Positions 14,936 to 22,300 of a DNA stretch of 23,125 bases are shown one piece after another. Source of the DNA: Ignavibacteriaceae bacterium (GTDB lineage Bacteria > Bacteroidota > Ignavibacteria > Ignavibacteriales > Ignavibacteriaceae); NCBI GenBank assembly GCA_022865965.1, contig JALHTS010000291.1:1-23125 (forward strand), given 5' to 3'. The notes beneath the pieces are model-generated. The model was given only the letters and a program-made list of their open reading frames with translations, was not told the DNA's origin and searched no databases. Positions within the stretch are counted from its first letter, which is position 1. Every line of letters starts with the position of its first letter. The position numbers and the translations under genes are program-made.

Positions 14936-15438
14936 TCAAACACCTCCATAAGGGTTTTTTCGAATTTGTCTCCGATTTCTTTTGTTGCTTCGTCTGTATC
15001 CGTTGATTTCACTCTTATCCAGTGAATGTATAATTCCTGTTTCTCCTTATTCACATCAATGGTTAACGTGCCGGGAGTAAGTGTTATTGAGTTTGCAAGC
15101 ACGGTAATCGCAGAATCTTTTGTCAGTTTCGTTTTGATCTTTACTATTCCCGGTTTTATTGGCAGCATTGGATGAATTACAAGATATGCAACTTCAAGAT
15201 TTGCTTTTATCATTTCCCAGAAAAACCTGAAAATGTAAATGAGAAAGTGCAAAAATCTCTTTACCGGGTGCTGACTCTTTTCTGTGGTGATTAAGAATTG
15301 CCCAGCTAAAAAAGTAATCAACGCTGATATTGCAATACCGATCAAGACTTCCTGGTAATTTTTAATGTCGGTAAGTGCAAACCATACAAGAGAAGCAAAT
15401 ACGAATACAACAATTCTGCTTTTTGTTTTAATTTGCAT
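14932..15438 (-). CDS. mrpE: Mrp-type cation/proton antiporter subunit E
   Basis: 168 residues: two or three N-terminal helices, then a cytoplasmic domain. The motif NLEVAYLVIHP and the segment SITLTPGTLTIDV are diagnostic for MrpE/MnhE/MbhA. I chose the ATG at 15438 because GGGAGGT sits 5 bp upstream; an in-frame TTG 18 bp earlier would place that ribosome site inside the gene. The start overlaps the end of mrpD by 11 bp. Confidence 0.92.
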   Translation of the reverse strand: MQIKTKSRIVVFVFASLVWFALTDIKNYQEVLIGIAISALITFLAGQFLITTEKSQHPVKRFLHFLIYIFRFFWEMIKANLEVAYLVIHPMLPIKPGIVKIKTKLTKDSAITVLANSITLTPGTLTIDVNKEKQELYIHWIRVKSTDTDEATKEIGDKFEKTLMEVFE

Positions 15439-16915
15439 TGAGACCTCCCAGAACAAGTTTCATGTAAAGGGATTTTTCGGTGATAACCCTTACAACTGGA
15501 TCTAAAGTTACTTCCTGAATTCCCGGAACTATCATCAAGCTTGTTACAATGCAAAGAACAGCAAGCGTTATCATTGCTGAATTCATTCGCCAGCCGACTT
15601 TGTTCGTTACTGCTTCAACAATATTTTCTCCTTTAAATCCATATCGTTGAACTTTCATAAATGATGCAAGAGTAAGCAAACTTCCGATAATTGCTAATAC
15701 CGCATATATAGGCAGTCCCGCCTGAATAGCCGCAATAATGATAATCAACTTACTGAAGAAACCATTAAACGGCGGAATACCAGAAATAGAAAGAGAAGCA
15801 ATTAAAGAAGTCTGAGATGTTGTCGGAAGAATCTTCATAAGATTTCCCATCTTTCGTAAATCACGTGTGCCGAGTGCCATCTCGACAGATCCGGCATTGT
15901 AAAATAAAAGTGATTTGAAGATTGCGTGATTGAATAAATGAAATACTGCACCCAGTATTCCCAGCGGAGTAGCGATTCCCATTCCAAGCAAAATGTAACC
16001 AATCTGACTGATGCTGTGATATGCAAGAAGTCGTTTCATATCCCATTGACCAATCGCAAGGAACACTCCGATGATAATTGATACTGCTCCAAGCACAAGA
16101 AATATTTTTGTAAATACTTCAGGTGCATCCAATACATTGTAGAATATTCTGAGCAGCACATAAATTCCAAGTGCTTTAATCAACACACCGGAAAGCATTG
16201 CAGATATTGGAGCCGGTGCAGATGAATGAGCATCTGGCAACCATGCATGGAAAGGCATTGCAGCAGCTTTCAATCCAAAACCTGCTATGAATAATCCTCC
16301 AACCCATAGAATAATTTTTTGATCAATTGTAGGTAATACTTCAGCAATTTTAGCCATAGTTAATGTTGATGTGGCACTGTAAGTAACTGCAATACCTGCA
16401 AGAATTAAAAATGATGAAACCGAACCCATCACCGCATATTTGAATGCAGCTTCAAATTCTTCTGCTTTGCTACCGTAAGCTACAAGTGCGAATGCCGAGA
16501 AGAGAGCTATCTCCATAAATACATAAAGGTTGAAAAGATCCCCCGTTACTATTACTCCGTTCATTCCGGTAACAAGCAACATAAACAAAGCATAATATTT
16601 CCAATCCATCGAAAGATGACGGATATATTGTATGGAGAAAATCAGTGAAGTGAATGAAATGATACTTACCATAACAAGGATAAAAGAAGTTAGTGCATCC
16701 TGAACAAGAACAATTCCGTACGGTATTGACCAGGCACTCATTTCATAAATAACTGTCTCATCTTTCATTGTGATGAAAGAAAAAAGTGAGAGTATAAGTA
16801 AGGCACTTATGGAAATCACACTTAGAATAACTGCCCAGTTATCTTTCTTTCCTGCTATCAAAGTAATTAAGAAAGCGGCAAGCAGCGGAATAATTATATA
16901 ATAAGGAAGTATCAT
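15428..16915 (-). CDS. mrpD: Mrp-type antiporter subunit D (MbhH-like, NuoN/NuoM family)
   Basis: 495 residues, about 14 membrane helices, typical length for MrpD. The residues central to ion translocation in this family are present: the TM5 glutamate E135 (FMEIALFSAF), the TM7 lysine K216 (GFGLKAAAMPFHAWLPDAH), and a second lysine K247 in the following helix (GVLIKALG). It should form one antiporter-like channel of the membrane arm. Gene order C-D-E is the standard mrp order. Start overlaps mrpC by 4 bp with a GGAGG ribosome site. Confidence 0.94.
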   Translation of the reverse strand: MILPYYIIIPLLAAFLITLIAGKKDNWAVILSVISISALLILSLFSFITMKDETVIYEMSAWSIPYGIVLVQDALTSFILVMVSIISFTSLIFSIQYIRHLSMDWKYYALFMLLVTGMNGVIVTGDLFNLYVFMEIALFSAFALVAYGSKAEEFEAAFKYAVMGSVSSFLILAGIAVTYSATSTLTMAKIAEVLPTIDQKIILWVGGLFIAGFGLKAAAMPFHAWLPDAHSSAPAPISAMLSGVLIKALGIYVLLRIFYNVLDAPEVFTKIFLVLGAVSIIIGVFLAIGQWDMKRLLAYHSISQIGYILLGMGIATPLGILGAVFHLFNHAIFKSLLFYNAGSVEMALGTRDLRKMGNLMKILPTTSQTSLIASLSISGIPPFNGFFSKLIIIIAAIQAGLPIYAVLAIIGSLLTLASFMKVQRYGFKGENIVEAVTNKVGWRMNSAMITLAVLCIVTSLMIVPGIQEVTLDPVVRVITEKSLYMKLVLGGLNAN

Positions 16916-17250
16916 CCTTTTAACCTCCTTATCTGCGTAATATCAAATGTCTGGTATTTTTCAAAAAGTTTTATGGCTAATGCCACAAGCATAGCTGTTG
17001 TTCCAAGTTCGATAACAATTGAGGTGAGCACCAAAGCCTGCGGAAGAGGATCAACCATTTGTTCGACTGCTTTTCCTTTTGCAAGTATCGGGTAAATAGA
17101 ATCATTACGATATGCAAAAAGTATCAGCATAAGGTTAACTGCATATCCGAGTATTCCAATTGAAAGGATAATTTTAATCAGATCTCTTTTTGTAAGAACT
17201 CCATAAAGTCCAACAAGCAGCAGTGCAAAGCAGAGAAGATATACAATCAT
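16912..17250 (-). CDS. mrpC: Mrp-type antiporter subunit C (NuoK-like)
   Basis: 112 residues, three helices. It contains the MrpC/MnhC/MbhG hallmark VDPLPQALVLTSIVI at 66-80, followed by Glu81 where many relatives have Gly. The family is homologous to NuoK and helps build the ion path between the hydrogenase and antiporter units. It starts 3 bp after mrpB ends. Confidence 0.93.
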   Translation of the reverse strand: MIVYLLCFALLLVGLYGVLTKRDLIKIILSIGILGYAVNLMLILFAYRNDSIYPILAKGKAVEQMVDPLPQALVLTSIVIELGTTAMLVALAIKLFEKYQTFDITQIRRLKG

Positions 17251-17253
17251 AAG

Positions 17254-17697
17254 TTATTCTCCTTTCACAGTTTTTGATCCGGCTAAAACCCAGACAACAA
17301 GAAATAAAGACATTCCGACCTTGATCCCGATAACGATATTCAACGGTAAAATTGTGCCTGCACTAAGTAAAGCAAATAATTCTCCTTTAGTGATGAAGTT
17401 TGCAAGAAACGCTCCGCCCAATGAAACACCAAGAATACCGATCACTAAAAACAGTGTAGCGCTTGCAGCTTCAACATCATGCAGAAAACTTATGTTAAGC
17501 CAGTCTGATGTAAATTTTCTTCCGTAGGCGAGCATAACATTTAAGAACGCTAATGCGATTATGACTCCGCCTGCAAATCCTCCGCCGGGAGAAAGATGCC
17601 CATGAAAGATTATATAAATTCCGTAAAGCAAAATCATCCAGACGCTGATTCGCGTAACGGTTTTTACTATTAATGTCATACCATCATTTTGCCGCAT
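17254..17697 (-). CDS. mrpB: Mrp-type antiporter subunit B, C-terminal-domain form (MbhF-like)
   Basis: 147 residues with four helices and the MrpB signature HGHLSPGGGFAGGV. This is the MnhB-domain protein found as MrpB in antiporters and MbhF in archaeal hydrogenases. The piece that precedes it in some relatives (MbhE-like) is encoded in the upstream gene. It overlaps that gene by 14 bp. Confidence 0.92.
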   Translation of the reverse strand: MRQNDGMTLIVKTVTRISVWMILLYGIYIIFHGHLSPGGGFAGGVIIALAFLNVMLAYGRKFTSDWLNISFLHDVEAASATLFLVIGILGVSLGGAFLANFITKGELFALLSAGTILPLNIVIGIKVGMSLFLVVWVLAGSKTVKGE

Positions 17698-18247
17698 GAC
17701 TTAACTCCGTTTTGTCTTTTTTAGATTTAGATTTTATTCTGAGAATGGTGAATGCACCAAGAATCGCAGTAAACAAAACTGTAATCTCTCCAAGAGTATC
17801 ATAAGCTCTGTAATCCAGAATAATTGAGCTAACAATATTTGCTGCACCTGTATCTTTAGCGCCGTTATCAAGATAGTATTGTGAAGTTGTCATCAACGGC
17901 TCACCAAATGGTGGAAGAAGTTCAAACACTGAAACGCTGAATATGAAGATTGCAGCGAGAGTAATGACTGTTACTCCGACAAGTATTTTATTTATCCTTG
18001 AAGGTTCTTCTTTATGATAATCTTTTCCTAAGAATGCTCTTACCAGAATGATCAGAGCAAATATTTCAAAAAGGAATTGAACAATTGCAAGATCAGGTGC
18101 CTGAAGGAAAAGGAAAGAAAGTGAAACTCCCAAACCAACAACACCGATTGCAACAATTGAGGAGAGAATATCCTTCATCTCCAGTGCTGTAATTGAAGCA
18201 ATTATCATTACGATAAGTATAAATATTAACCACGGTTCTACGGGCAT
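17684..18247 (-). CDS. MbhD-MbhE-like fusion (equivalent to the C-terminal part of MrpA)
   Basis: 187 residues, about five helices. The first half is an MbhD/DUF4040-like unit (helices around 7-24, 28-49, 53-70; LQAPDLAIVQFLFE near 49-61, matching the APDLALTQ region of MrpA). The second half is MbhE-like (YRAYDTLGEITVLF before a last helix). In canonical MrpA these units are fused to the end of a NuoL-like antiporter; here they are a separate gene. AGGAGG precedes the ATG at good spacing. The nearest upstream gene is the 604-residue NuoL-like subunit, separated by 127 bp of palindromic repeat DNA. Confidence 0.88.
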   Translation of the reverse strand: MPVEPWLIFILIVMIIASITALEMKDILSSIVAIGVVGLGVSLSFLFLQAPDLAIVQFLFEIFALIILVRAFLGKDYHKEEPSRINKILVGVTVITLAAIFIFSVSVFELLPPFGEPLMTTSQYYLDNGAKDTGAANIVSSIILDYRAYDTLGEITVLFTAILGAFTILRIKSKSKKDKTELSHAAK

Positions 18248-18280
18248 TTAATCCTCCTGAAAAAAACTATTTTTAATCTT

Positions 18281-18364
18281 CATCCTGAGCCAGCCTGACG
18301 GCAAGGCAGGCTTGTCTCAGGATCTTTAGAATCTTGAACAAAGATGCTGAAACAAGTTCAGCAT
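18281..18364. repeat. Nested palindromic intergenic repeat inside the hydrogenase operon
   Basis: Three perfect inverted repeats lie within about 85 bp. ATCCTGAG (18282-18289) pairs with CTCAGGAT (18316-18323). Inside that, AGCCTG (18292-18297) pairs with CAGGCT (18307-18312). A separate hairpin ATGCTGAA-ACAAG-TTCAGCAT spans 18344-18364. Elements of this look (TCATCCTGAG..., ...TTCAGCATGACA) are, from memory, common dispersed repeats in Bacteroidota-like genomes. It fills most of the 127-bp gap between the NuoL-like and MbhDE-like genes. No T-tract follows on the transcribed strand, so a terminator is not evident. Confidence 0.75.
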
Positions 18365-18374
18365 GACATTTGAA

Positions 18375-20189
18375 CTACACAACCAAAATCATTATCAAAA
18401 AACCAATGACTATGTAAAGCACATAAAGCTGAAGCTGACCGGGATGTGCTTTTTGCAAATACCCTGAAAATGAAAAAGTAAATTCTTTACCAACTTCATA
18501 AAGGTCGAAATACTTTTTCTCAGCAGCATTATAAATTAATTTTAGTAAACTGAAATTTCTAATTTCGTTATAAAATTCAGTACCGGAAATACGAAATTTC
18601 TCAAGACCGGGCATTCCGCCAACATAAACATCATCATATCTTACTTTTGCTGTTAAACCATAAATTAATAATCCGATAAATAATGCAACTGCAAAAAGAA
18701 TTATTATAATGATTGGATTATACAAACCGAGGAACTCCGGAATCTGCATTCCAGAGGCTTCCACAACGGGATAAATGAAATACTTAAGTGGTAATGCAAC
18801 TGCTAAAATTCCGAAGACGATGCATAAAGTTGATAAAGTGCCTGTTGCAAGCCATTGATTAGCAGGAGCTTCTTTAACATCTTTATAAATATCGGGTCGT
18901 CTTCCGAGAAATGCTGCGTGTAAAAATTTCATAAAGCTTGCTAGTGTTAATGCACTGCCGAATACAGCAATGATGATGCATGCAAGAAGCCATAATTGAT
19001 AACCAGGACCAAGTGTTGATGTTTTTTCAATCAATCCTTGATAGATCATCCACTTGGAAAAAAATCCATTGAATGGCGGAATACCAGAAATTGATAACGC
19101 TCCGATTAATGCCATAATAAAAGTGATAGGCATATTTTTCCCGAGTCCGCCTAAATAATCAAGTTCCGCAGTTCCCGCTCTTTTCTCAACTGAACCAAAT
19201 GACAAAAACAGATTCGATTTATAGAGAGTGTTGTTTATCATATGGAACAATCCGCCTGCGAATGCAAGAACGCTTCCGCTTGCAACTCCCATTATCATAT
19301 AACCAACCTGACTTACGGCGTGATAACCAAGCAGTCTGTATCCGTTATGCTGAATCATTGCCATCATTACTGCAGTTATTACTGTTAGAGCACCCAGCGA
19401 AATAAGTATCATATTTATCAAAGGATAAACTACAAACAGTGCTGTGACCATCTTTGCAAGAAGAAAAATTCCAAGCAGTTTATCAAGCGATGCTGGAAGC
19501 AATGCCGCACTTTCAACTGGAGAGTTCTGACTGAAATCAGGAACCCAGGTATGAAACGGAAATGCACCTGCTTTTGCAAATGCAGCGATTAATAAAAAGA
19601 TAAATGCAAAGTGAGCATACTCACCTTGTAACGGAATTTGCGGATTGTTCAAAGACCATCCCGTTGCAGGAGAGATAAACCACATAATTACCAACCCCAT
19701 CAAGAGAAACGCATCACTTCCGCCGATGATGATGAAAGTTTTCTTTGCAGCTTGCGGTGCAGCTTTAGTTTTACCCATTGTTGCGAAAAGATAAAGAGTT
19801 AATCCGCTCAATCCCCAGAAAATAAGAAATGATAAAGCGTGCTCACTCAGAACAACTGCATTACAGAATGAAACTGTGATCGGATAAAGGAAGAAAAATC
19901 TTTTCTCCGAATTTTTATCCAATCCATTTAGAGAAAAGATCAGAATGATAAAGCTAAGTATCTGAATGAAAGTAACTACAAACAATCCAAGCTGATCGAG
20001 TGAAAAAATTATCTGATTAAAGTAAGCAAATGAATCCGTTGGTCTTTGATAGAACAGATAAACCATTACCAGTCCGAACGCAAGAGCAAGGAATGTCAAA
20101 ACTTTCCGTAAAAATGCGGGAAGGAAAAGATTGATAAAACCAACAGCAAGTGGTATAATGAGAAACAGCAGTAGTTCGTTAATTATCAT
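18375..20189 (-). CDS. NuoL/MrpA-like antiporter subunit of the hydrogenase membrane arm
   Basis: 604 residues, about 14-16 membrane helices, member of the proton-conducting transporter family shared by NuoL, MrpA, MrpD and HycC. Lysines that carry protons in this family are present: K206 (FAKAGAFPFHTWVPD) and K237 (LDKLLGIFLLAK). At the TM5 position where a Trp-Glu pair is expected, the sequence reads FWGLSGLTLYLF, with Gly126 in place of the glutamate. The C-terminal ~90 residues form a long amphipathic region and a final helix, like the lateral extension of NuoL. With the next gene (187 residues) it sums to the size of a full MrpA (~800), suggesting a split MrpA. The start overlaps the large-subunit stop by 4 bp. 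Confidence 0.88.
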   Translation of the reverse strand: MIINELLLFLIIPLAVGFINLFLPAFLRKVLTFLALAFGLVMVYLFYQRPTDSFAYFNQIIFSLDQLGLFVVTFIQILSFIILIFSLNGLDKNSEKRFFFLYPITVSFCNAVVLSEHALSFLIFWGLSGLTLYLFATMGKTKAAPQAAKKTFIIIGGSDAFLLMGLVIMWFISPATGWSLNNPQIPLQGEYAHFAFIFLLIAAFAKAGAFPFHTWVPDFSQNSPVESAALLPASLDKLLGIFLLAKMVTALFVVYPLINMILISLGALTVITAVMMAMIQHNGYRLLGYHAVSQVGYMIMGVASGSVLAFAGGLFHMINNTLYKSNLFLSFGSVEKRAGTAELDYLGGLGKNMPITFIMALIGALSISGIPPFNGFFSKWMIYQGLIEKTSTLGPGYQLWLLACIIIAVFGSALTLASFMKFLHAAFLGRRPDIYKDVKEAPANQWLATGTLSTLCIVFGILAVALPLKYFIYPVVEASGMQIPEFLGLYNPIIIIILFAVALFIGLLIYGLTAKVRYDDVYVGGMPGLEKFRISGTEFYNEIRNFSLLKLIYNAAEKKYFDLYEVGKEFTFSFSGYLQKAHPGQLQLYVLYIVIGFLIMILVV

Positions 20190-21367
20190 TTCATTTGCCT
20201 CCTGAGCTGTTCTGTTTTTTCACGTGAGAGCTTCTTCAGATCTAATTGATACGGCTCATTATTCTTATCACGAATTTTTAATGATCTTTCTGTGCAGCAA
20301 TAGCAAGGATCAACAGCAGCGAGAGTTATAAGCGCATCTGCAACCGGAATTCCTTTACATGAAGCTTTAAATGTCGGAATGTTAACATAACTTGGTGCAC
20401 GGACTTTATGCCGTACAGGTCTGTTCGTTCCATCAGTTCTTACATAATGAAAAACTTCTCCGCGAGGCGCTTCATATCTTCCAATTCCTTCGCCGGGAGA
20501 AATTTCTTTTACATTGTTGAAGATGCCTCCACTTACCGTTTTTAATTTTTCAAGACACTGCTTGCAGATTTTAATTGATTCAAAAGTTTCAAGAAGTCTT
20601 ACAACTGTTTTGTCAAATACATCACCGTTTTCTGCAACGATTATTTTAAAGTCAACAAGATCATACGCATCTGTAGGTTCGTCTTTCCTTACATCAATAG
20701 CAACACCTGACGCACGAGCAGTCGGACCGACAGCACAAAAATCTATTGCATCTTTTTTTGTAAGTACCCCAACTCCTTTTAATCTTGATTTGAGGACAGG
20801 GTCATCATTAGCCGCTTTGGCAATCATTTCAATTTTCTTTTCAATCTCATCCATAATGGTGATGAGCTTACTGAATTTTTGAGGATCAACATCTTTGGCA
20901 ACTCCACCGACACGCATCATTCCGTAATGATTTCTATTGCCAGAAATTATTTCAAACATCTGAAGAACAGGTTCGCGATACTTCCATGCCCACATCCAAA
21001 GCGTATCGTATCCAATAAAGTGCCCCGCCAGTCCAATCCATAAAAGATGACTGTGAATTCTTTCAAGCTCACCAACTAATGTTCTGATGTATCTTGCACG
21101 AAGAGGGATTTCAATATTATCAATGTCTTCAATTGCATGAACGCAGGCTAGAGGATGAGATGTTGAACAAATTCCGCATATTCTTTCAACAAGATAAAGT
21201 GATTGTGTAAAAGTTTTAGATTCCGAAATGAATTCGTGTCCGCGGTGCATCCACCCGATTTCAAGATCAATATCAACAACTGTTTCACCATCAACCTGAA
21301 GAGTGAAATATTCGGCTTCTTCAAGTAAAGGATGATACGGACCAATAGGTATTACATTTTTATCCAT
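20186..21367 (-). CDS. Group 4 [NiFe]-hydrogenase large (catalytic) subunit
   Basis: 393 residues, NuoD/HycE/MbhL-like. The nickel ligands are all present: the N-terminal L1 motif ERICGICSTSH gives C64 and C67, and the C-terminal L2 motif DPCYCCTER gives C355 and C358. This separates it from NuoD of complex I and from the sulfur-reducing Mbx/Mbs enzymes, which lack some or all of these. Beyond Arg361 there is a 32-residue tail, expected to be removed by the maturation protease encoded downstream; HycE loses a tail of similar length. An additional Cys357 sits between the two L2 ligands. The protein is fused to no NuoC domain, which is a separate gene. With Mrp genes in the same operon, the subgroup is probably the Mrp-linked ferredoxin-type (Mbh, 4d-like), though formate-linked (4b) relatives are close. 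Confidence 0.94.
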   Translation of the reverse strand: MDKNVIPIGPYHPLLEEAEYFTLQVDGETVVDIDLEIGWMHRGHEFISESKTFTQSLYLVERICGICSTSHPLACVHAIEDIDNIEIPLRARYIRTLVGELERIHSHLLWIGLAGHFIGYDTLWMWAWKYREPVLQMFEIISGNRNHYGMMRVGGVAKDVDPQKFSKLITIMDEIEKKIEMIAKAANDDPVLKSRLKGVGVLTKKDAIDFCAVGPTARASGVAIDVRKDEPTDAYDLVDFKIIVAENGDVFDKTVVRLLETFESIKICKQCLEKLKTVSGGIFNNVKEISPGEGIGRYEAPRGEVFHYVRTDGTNRPVRHKVRAPSYVNIPTFKASCKGIPVADALITLAAVDPCYCCTERSLKIRDKNNEPYQLDLKKLSREKTEQLRRQMK

Positions 21368-21794
21368 TGCTCCTCCATTTTCTAAGAGCCATTTTAATAT
21401 TCTTCGGGTGATTGCCGGTTAAAAGAGGTTCAGGTTTCGGATGCCCTTCGAAAGTTATTCCTAGCATCTCTGCCATTTCTCTTTCTATCCATTCAGCTCC
21501 ACGAATAACCGGAGTGATTGAATTCATTTGGGGATTTTTTTTATCCGGCATCACAACTCTAGGACAATAGTATTCACCCGTTTTATCGTTTGAGAAATGA
21601 TAGAGAACTTCTATTCCTCTATAAGTTTCTGTTCCTGTTGCGGTAGATAATCTGCAGCCAAGATTGCTGATCAGATACTCTGCAACTTCCCTTATGTTTT
21701 TATTTTCGACTTCAAAATAGAGCCGTTTAGGTTTTTCAATCTTTGATATAATTTTATTTCCCATCAAAGAAATAAATTCTTTATAGTTAGGCAT
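21360..21794 (-). CDS. Hydrogenase NuoC-like (30 kDa, MbhK-like) subunit
   Basis: 144 residues. The signature of the NuoC/HycE-N family appears at 101-119 (EWIEREMAEMLGITFEGHP), ending in the conserved GHP. In HycE this domain is fused in front of the large subunit; here, as in Mbh, it is free. It carries no cofactor and is structural, holding the catalytic subunits together. It overlaps both neighbours by 8 bp. Confidence 0.9.
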   Translation of the reverse strand: MPNYKEFISLMGNKIISKIEKPKRLYFEVENKNIREVAEYLISNLGCRLSTATGTETYRGIEVLYHFSNDKTGEYYCPRVVMPDKKNPQMNSITPVIRGAEWIEREMAEMLGITFEGHPKPEPLLTGNHPKNIKMALRKWRSNG

Positions 21795-22206
21795 TCAGCA
21801 CCCCCACAAGTTTTACTACACCTTCAATCATTGCTTCAGGTTTTGGCGGGCAACCGGGAATGTATAGGTCAATCGGGATAACATCTTCTCTTTTTTCGAC
21901 AATATTGTAACTTGCATTAAAGCAGCATCCGGATGCAGGACAAGTTCCCACTCCGACAACAAAACATGGTTTGGCTGCCTGCTCGTAAATCTTTTTTACC
22001 TGTGGAGCAACTTTCTGATTAATTACTCCGCTAAGTAAAATTACATCGGCATGACGAACTGAACCGACAAGCTTAATTCCGAATCTTTCAATATCATACT
22101 TCGGAGTAAGCAAGTCTAGTATTTCAATATCGCAGTTATTGCACGGCGATGCACTCATATGAAAAACCCAGATTGACTTTGCAAGCCGTTTGTTATACCA
22201 GCTCAT
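21787..22206 (-). CDS. Hydrogenase small subunit (NuoB/HycG/MbhJ-like), one [4Fe-4S] cluster
   Basis: 139 residues. Ligands of the proximal [4Fe-4S] cluster are C22 and C25 (SPCNNCDIEI), C89 (GVGTCPASG) and C119 (PGCPPKPE). The CxxC spacing is that of energy-converting hydrogenases; complex I NuoB has adjacent cysteines. It passes electrons between the NiFe site and the ferredoxin-like subunit. A GAGGT ribosome site precedes the ATG. The 94-bp gap to the membrane-anchor gene upstream holds a tandem repeat. Confidence 0.94.
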   Translation of the reverse strand: MSWYNKRLAKSIWVFHMSASPCNNCDIEILDLLTPKYDIERFGIKLVGSVRHADVILLSGVINQKVAPQVKKIYEQAAKPCFVVGVGTCPASGCCFNASYNIVEKREDVIPIDLYIPGCPPKPEAMIEGVVKLVGVLNA

Positions 22207-22240
22207 TTATTACCTCAATAATTAGAAAATTTATTTCCTC

Positions 22241-22298
22241 CTCTGTGTAACTCCGTGCCTTCTCCGTGTTTCTCCGTGTAATTTTTTCTTTCACAGAG
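22241..22298. repeat. Short tandem repeat tract between the membrane-anchor and small-subunit genes
   Basis: Four imperfect units of about 10-11 bp follow each other: CTCTGTGTAA (22241), CTCCGTGCCTT (22251), CTCCGTGTTT (22262), CTCCGTGTAA (22272). CACAGAG at 22292-22298 is the inverse complement of the first CTCTGTG, so the tract could fold back on itself. On the transcribed strand it reads as repeated ACACGGAGAA. Similar CACGGAG tracts occur in intergenic DNA of many bacteria, from memory. Its function, if any, is unknown. Confidence 0.7.
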
Positions 22299-22300
22299 TT

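Noticed and set aside
14242..18247. A stand-alone Mrp Na+/H+ antiporter operon
   Set aside because: The mrp genes are embedded in the hydrogenase gene set on one strand, with hydrogenase genes on both sides, and MrpA is not present as one gene.
18281..18364. Transcription terminator inside the hydrogenase operon
   Set aside because: The hairpins are not followed by a T-run on the transcribed (-) strand, and genes on both sides belong to one complex; a dispersed repeat fits better.
20514..20882. 122-codon open frame on the + strand
   Set aside because: It lies antisense to the hydrogenase large-subunit gene, which is clearly coding; its translation has no recognisable features.
20186..22206. 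NuoB/C/D-like genes as part of respiratory complex I
   Set aside because: The large subunit keeps both CxxC nickel motifs and a cleavable tail, the small subunit has hydrogenase-type CxxC spacing, and a maturation peptidase is in the operon.
22241..22298. CRISPR-like array
   Set aside because: Units are only ~10-11 bp, contiguous and imperfect, with no spacers.
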